Of a stretch of DNA of 12,779 bases, positions 10,412-12,779 are shown in pieces. The stretch is from positions 1-12,779 of the forward strand of contig PAWI01000044.1 in the NCBI GenBank assembly GCA_002713485.1. The letters run 5' to 3'. How positions within the stretch are numbered: the stretch's first letter is position 1; every line of letters starts with the position of its first letter. The notes beneath the pieces were generated by a model that ran no database searches, was not told the DNA's origin, and worked only from the letters and a program-made list of their open reading frames with translations. The translations under genes and the position numbers were made by a program. This DNA is from Acidimicrobiaceae bacterium (GTDB lineage Bacteria; Actinomycetota; Acidimicrobiia; Acidimicrobiales; UBA8592).

Positions 10412-10667
10412 TGCTACCTTTTCCTTTCGCGTCGGGCAATAAATCTTCATAAGATTTCATCTTTTGAGTGTACGTGTACCAAAGTTTCCAAATCTCATAT
10501 ACCGCCACTACTCCCCCCAATGAAGCTAATAGGATAGGCCCGGTCCCCAACCATTTATCAAGGAGATAACCAAAGAACGCGAAAAGAGCCGGAGTCAGAA
10601 CTAGCTCGAAAGCCGCCACCACTCCATCTTCTGCAGCCTCAAGTGCTCTGACTGATTTTGCTACCAC
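10401..10667 (-). CDS. atpZ: AtpZ-like small membrane protein, first gene of atp operon
   Basis: This 88-residue protein has two hydrophobic helices (about 18-36 and 44-62) joined by GYLLDKWLGTGP, the characteristic short loop of the AtpZ / ATPase_gene1 family, and a polar charged C-terminus. Members precede atpI and atpB in many atp operons. In alkaliphilic Bacillus, AtpZ and AtpI were reported to form a Mg2+/Ca2+ transport function linked to the synthase. Whether that role applies here is inference. The start is GTG at 10667, with AAGGAG at 10675-10680 and a seven-base spacer, which makes it secure. Being the first gene, its leader should hold the operon promoter. It overlaps atpI by 11 bases. 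Confidence 0.82.
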   Translation of the reverse strand: MVAKSVRALEAAEDGVVAAFELVLTPALFAFFGYLLDKWLGTGPILLASLGGVVAVYEIWKLWYTYTQKMKSYEDLLPDAKGKGSNGD

Positions 10668-10683
10668 TCAGTAGCTCCTTAAT

Positions 10684-10707
10684 ATTCATAGAGGACTCGT
10701 TATGAAT
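10684..10707 (-). repeat. Perfect 7-bp inverted repeat in atpZ leader
   Basis: ATTCATA at 10684-10690 is the exact reverse complement of TATGAAT at 10701-10707, with ten bases between them. It ends 3 bases from the atpZ Shine-Dalgarno. It could be an operator for a dimeric regulator or a weak AU-rich hairpin in the operon's leader. An arm of this length could also arise by chance in AT-rich DNA. Confidence 0.4.
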
Positions 10708-10772
10708 CACTAACGCAATCTATCACCACGTCTTGCGAATGGGTTAAAGAAGTTGAAGAAATAATAAACGTG

Positions 10773-10802
10773 TTGCCACAGTCTCAGAGATGCTCATATA
10801 GC
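10773..10802 (+). promoter_or_regulatory. Candidate sigma70-type promoter for glyA
   Basis: TTGCCA at 10773-10778 (four of six matches to TTGACA) and TATAGC at 10797-10802 are separated by 18 bases on the plus strand. They lie about 62 bases upstream of the glyA ATG. The spacing and -35 are plausible and the -10 is imperfect. It was found by eye only. Confidence 0.3.
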
Positions 10803-10864
10803 TATCAAGCAGACATAGAAATCAACTAGGCTCATGTTTATCAGCGAGTGGCTCAAGGAGTGTT

Positions 10865-12334
10865 ATGAGTGAAAGAGTTAACGATCAAGATCTGTCACCC
10901 GAGTCAAAGGCATTCAAATATGGGTTGGATGTCATAGATAAGACCGAACCGCTAATAGCCGACTACATTAGAGGAGAGTTGGAAAATCAGCGGACTCAAC
11001 TGAAATTGATCGCCTCTGAGAACTACGCTTCTCCAGCCGTACTTTTGGCCATGGGCAACTGGTTTAGTGACAAGTACGCTGAAGGAACTCCCGGGCACAG
11101 ATTCTATGCTGGTTGCGAGTTCGTTGATAAAGTTGAGGTTCTTGCTTCCGAACATGCGAAAGAGCTATTCGATGCTGAGTACGCCTATGTACAGCCCCAT
11201 TCTGGCATTGATGCAAATCTTGTTGCTTTCTGGGCACTATTGGCTTACCGAGTAGAAGCACCTTTCCTTCAAGATAAAGAAGTTAGACACGTCAATGACT
11301 TAAACGATGGAGATTGGGCAACGTTGCGAAAAGCTTTTGGTAATCAGCGAATGATTGGAATGTCACTTGATGCTGGTGGGCACCTTACTCACGGCTTCCG
11401 CCCGAACATTTCAGGAAAGTTGTTTGACCAAAAGTCATATGGAGTAGACCCAGATACAGAGTGCCTTGATTACGCTAATATTAAACTGCTTGCTGAAGAA
11501 TTTCGTCCCATGATAATTGTCGCCGGATATTCCGCATACCCTCGAAAAGTTAACTTCGCAAAAATGCGAGAAATCGCTGACTCAATTGATGCCTTATTGA
11601 TGGTAGATATGGCTCATTTCTCAGGCTTAGTCGCTGGAAAAGTATTTACAGGTGACTTTGACCCTATTCCACATGCTCACATCGTTACCTCGACTACGCA
11701 CAAATCTTTGCGTGGCCCCCGAGGTGGGATCGTCCTCTCCAACGAAAAAGGGCTCAATGAACACATAGATAAAGGCTGCCCTATGGTTCTAGGAGGACCT
11801 CTTGCAAATATTATGGCAGCAAAAGCTGTTGCCTTCGCTGAAGCTAAAACAGCTTCCTTCCAAGCATACGCCCAACAGGTTGTAGATAATGCCCTTGCTC
11901 TCGCTGAAGGTATAGAAAAGAGAGGAGGAAGGTTAGTTACCGGAGGAACAGAAAACCATCTAGTCCTTGTTGATGTTAGAAGCTTTGGCCTGACAGGACG
12001 ACAAGCGGAAAGCGCTCTTGAAGAATCTGGAGTAATCGTCAACAGAAACTCAATCCCATTTGACCCAAACGGAGCGTGGTACACATCGGGCATCCGGCTC
12101 GGAACACCAGCATTAACCAGTCTGGGAATGGATTGCGATGATATGGGAGAAGTAGCCGACATCATCTGCTCGACTCTCTCCTCAACGGAACCTTCACAGA
12201 CTAAAACTGGTGAAATCTCAAAAGCTAAATTTACTCTTGATCAAAGTTTCATAGCTCAAAGTAATGGACGATGCAACAAGCTTCTTTCCATGAATCAGCT
12301 CTATCCTAATGTAAATATTGAAGGATCTATATAA
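10865..12334 (+). CDS. glyA: Serine hydroxymethyltransferase, long form
   Basis: GlyA interconverts serine and glycine with tetrahydrofolate, feeding one-carbon units, using PLP in the cytoplasm. The PLP lysine is Lys280 in [14 protein letters not shown]; other marks are IASENYAS (49-56), GGHLTHG (171-177), [12 protein letters not shown] (247-258) and SGIRLGTP with Arg411, which binds the substrate carboxylate. At 489 residues it is about 70 longer than the usual 415-430. The extra length lies partly around 128-163, where [13 protein letters not shown] through the LRKAFGNQ region is inserted, and partly in a C-terminal extension ending in [13 protein letters not shown]. The insertion, [14 protein letters not shown] and the LYP-type tail resemble the longer GlyA I recall from Chlamydiae and Spirochaetes. 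The ATG at 10865 follows AAGGAG at 10855-10860 by four bases. It is divergent from the atp operon and convergent with rpiB. Confidence 0.95.
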   Translation: MSERVNDQDLSPESKAFKYGLDVIDKTEPLIADYIRGELENQRTQLKLIASENYASPAVLLAMGNWFSDKYAEGTPGHRFYAGCEFVDKVEVLASEHAKELFDAEYAYVQPHSGIDANLVAFWALLAYRVEAPFLQDKEVRHVNDLNDGDWATLRKAFGNQRMIGMSLDAGGHLTHGFRPNISGKLFDQKSYGVDPDTECLDYANIKLLAEEFRPMIIVAGYSAYPRKVNFAKMREIADSIDALLMVDMAHFSGLVAGKVFTGDFDPIPHAHIVTSTTHKSLRGPRGGIVLSNEKGLNEHIDKGCPMVLGGPLANIMAAKAVAFAEAKTASFQAYAQQVVDNALALAEGIEKRGGRLVTGGTENHLVLVDVRSFGLTGRQAESALEESGVIVNRNSIPFDPNGAWYTSGIRLGTPALTSLGMDCDDMGEVADIICSTLSSTEPSQTKTGEISKAKFTLDQSFIAQSNGRCNKLLSMNQLYPNVNIEGSI

Positions 12335-12339
12335 AGCCC

Positions 12340-12774
12340 TTAGAGGTCATTTAACTTTTGAACTCGCTGAGTGTGGCGACCCCCTTCAAACTCTGCATTG
12401 AGAAAGGCTATGAGAGACTCTCGAGCGGTCTCAACCTCTATTAGTCTTTCCCCGAAGCAAACAATGTTCGCATCATTGTGTTGCCTTGCAAGCGTTGCTG
12501 TTTCAACGTTATGAACAGTGGCAGCCCGAACACCAGAAATCTTATTAGCTGCCATGCCTATTCCTATTCCACTACCACAAACAACAATACCTTTATCTGC
12601 TGTGCCATCAGAAACTTGTTTACCCACTTTATGACCAAAATTAGGATAATCTACTGAATCAATACTTGATGTGCCTACATCAATAACCTCAAATAATAAT
12701 TCGTGAATTAAATATTTTTTTATTTTTTCTTTAACATCAAAACCAGCATGATCACAACCTATTGCAACTATCAT
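12340..12774 (-). CDS. rpiB: Ribose-5-phosphate isomerase B
   Basis: RpiB interconverts ribose 5-phosphate and ribulose 5-phosphate in the non-oxidative pentose phosphate pathway. The 144-residue protein shows GCDHAGF (6-12), where Asp8 and His9 lie in the active site, the catalytic Cys66 in VCGSGIGIGMAANK (65-78), ARQHNDANIVCFGER (96-110) with His99, and the C-terminal GGRHTQRVQKL (131-141) typical of LacAB/RpiB proteins. Length and motifs fit RpiB rather than the galactose-6-phosphate isomerase subunits. The ATG at 12774 is only five bases from the window edge, so its ribosome-binding site cannot be seen. The TAA stop lies 5 bases from the stop of convergent glyA. It is somewhat AT-rich at its 5' end (12700-12740). 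Confidence 0.95.
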   Translation of the reverse strand: MIVAIGCDHAGFDVKEKIKKYLIHELLFEVIDVGTSSIDSVDYPNFGHKVGKQVSDGTADKGIVVCGSGIGIGMAANKISGVRAATVHNVETATLARQHNDANIVCFGERLIEVETARESLIAFLNAEFEGGRHTQRVQKLNDL

Positions 12775-12779
12775 AAAAA

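Larger units (their letters stand above)
10668..10864. promoter_or_regulatory. Divergent regulatory region between atp operon and glyA
   Basis: This 197-base gap is the largest in the window and must serve transcription of the atp operon leftward and glyA rightward. It holds the strong AAGGAG sites for atpZ (10675-10680) and glyA (10855-10860) and an inverted repeat ahead of atpZ (10684-10707). I see no recognisable riboswitch, tRNA or small gene, and found no convincing -35/-10 pair for the atp direction. Confidence 0.6.

Noticed and set aside
10412..10450. Longer atpI start inside atpZ
   Set aside because: The extra 13 residues overlap the atpZ coding region by 50 bases in total; the ATG at 10411 has a nearby AAGG and a normal short overlap.
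10668..10864. Riboswitch or small RNA ahead of glyA
   Set aside because: No conserved riboswitch core or strong nested stems could be recognised; only a weak dyad near the atp side was found.
11677..12165. Open frame on the minus strand opposite glyA
   Set aside because: It is a frame shadow of the conserved SHMT C-terminal half, with no domain.

Overview
This 12.8-kb window is an ordinary-looking piece of a compact bacterial chromosome, with a GC content that looks to be in the mid-40s by eye. It carries a complete F1Fo ATP synthase operon flanked by housekeeping and accessory metabolic genes. Several traits suggest a member of the Actinobacteriota, possibly a small-genome marine Acidimicrobiia-like lineage: the TTELSR stretch in the beta subunit, a class II (GlpX) fructose-1,6-bisphosphatase, alpha and gamma subunits with C-terminal tails, and very tight gene packing. 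This placement comes from sequence style and recall only; no phylogeny was run.

Layout. Positions 1-1129 (minus) hold a window-truncated TEX30/COG3571-type alpha/beta hydrolase, preceded by a protein with a J domain at its C-terminus; the two are 10 bases apart and probably co-transcribed. Positions 1267-3124 (plus) hold glpX and a short-chain dehydrogenase/reductase (SDR), 13 bases apart. Positions 3131-10667 (minus) hold the operon atpZ-atpI-atpB-atpE-atpF-atpH-atpA-atpG-atpD-atpC, listed in transcription order. Positions 10865-12334 (plus) hold a long-form glyA (serine hydroxymethyltransferase), divergent from the atp operon across a 197-base regulatory gap. Positions 12340-12774 (minus) hold rpiB, convergent with glyA. 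Neither convergent junction (SDR/atpC, 6 bases; glyA/rpiB, 5 bases) has room for a terminator.

How the genes work together. The atp operon encodes all eight core subunits of a proton-coupled F-type ATP synthase plus the small membrane proteins AtpZ and AtpI, which are linked to assembly and to Mg2+/Ca2+ handling in other bacteria. GlpX (gluconeogenesis), RpiB (pentose phosphate) and GlyA (one-carbon metabolism) are central-carbon enzymes that neighbour the operon without being part of it.

I see no mobile element, CRISPR array, RNA gene or defence system, and no clearly new multi-gene system. The points most worth a second look are the b subunit, which has a signal-peptide-like N-terminus and an extracytoplasmic segment with two cysteines; the acidic C-terminal tails on both alpha and gamma; the long-form GlyA; the GTG starts on three Fo-side genes; a perfect inverted repeat just ahead of atpZ; and the uncharacterised N-terminal region of the J-domain protein.
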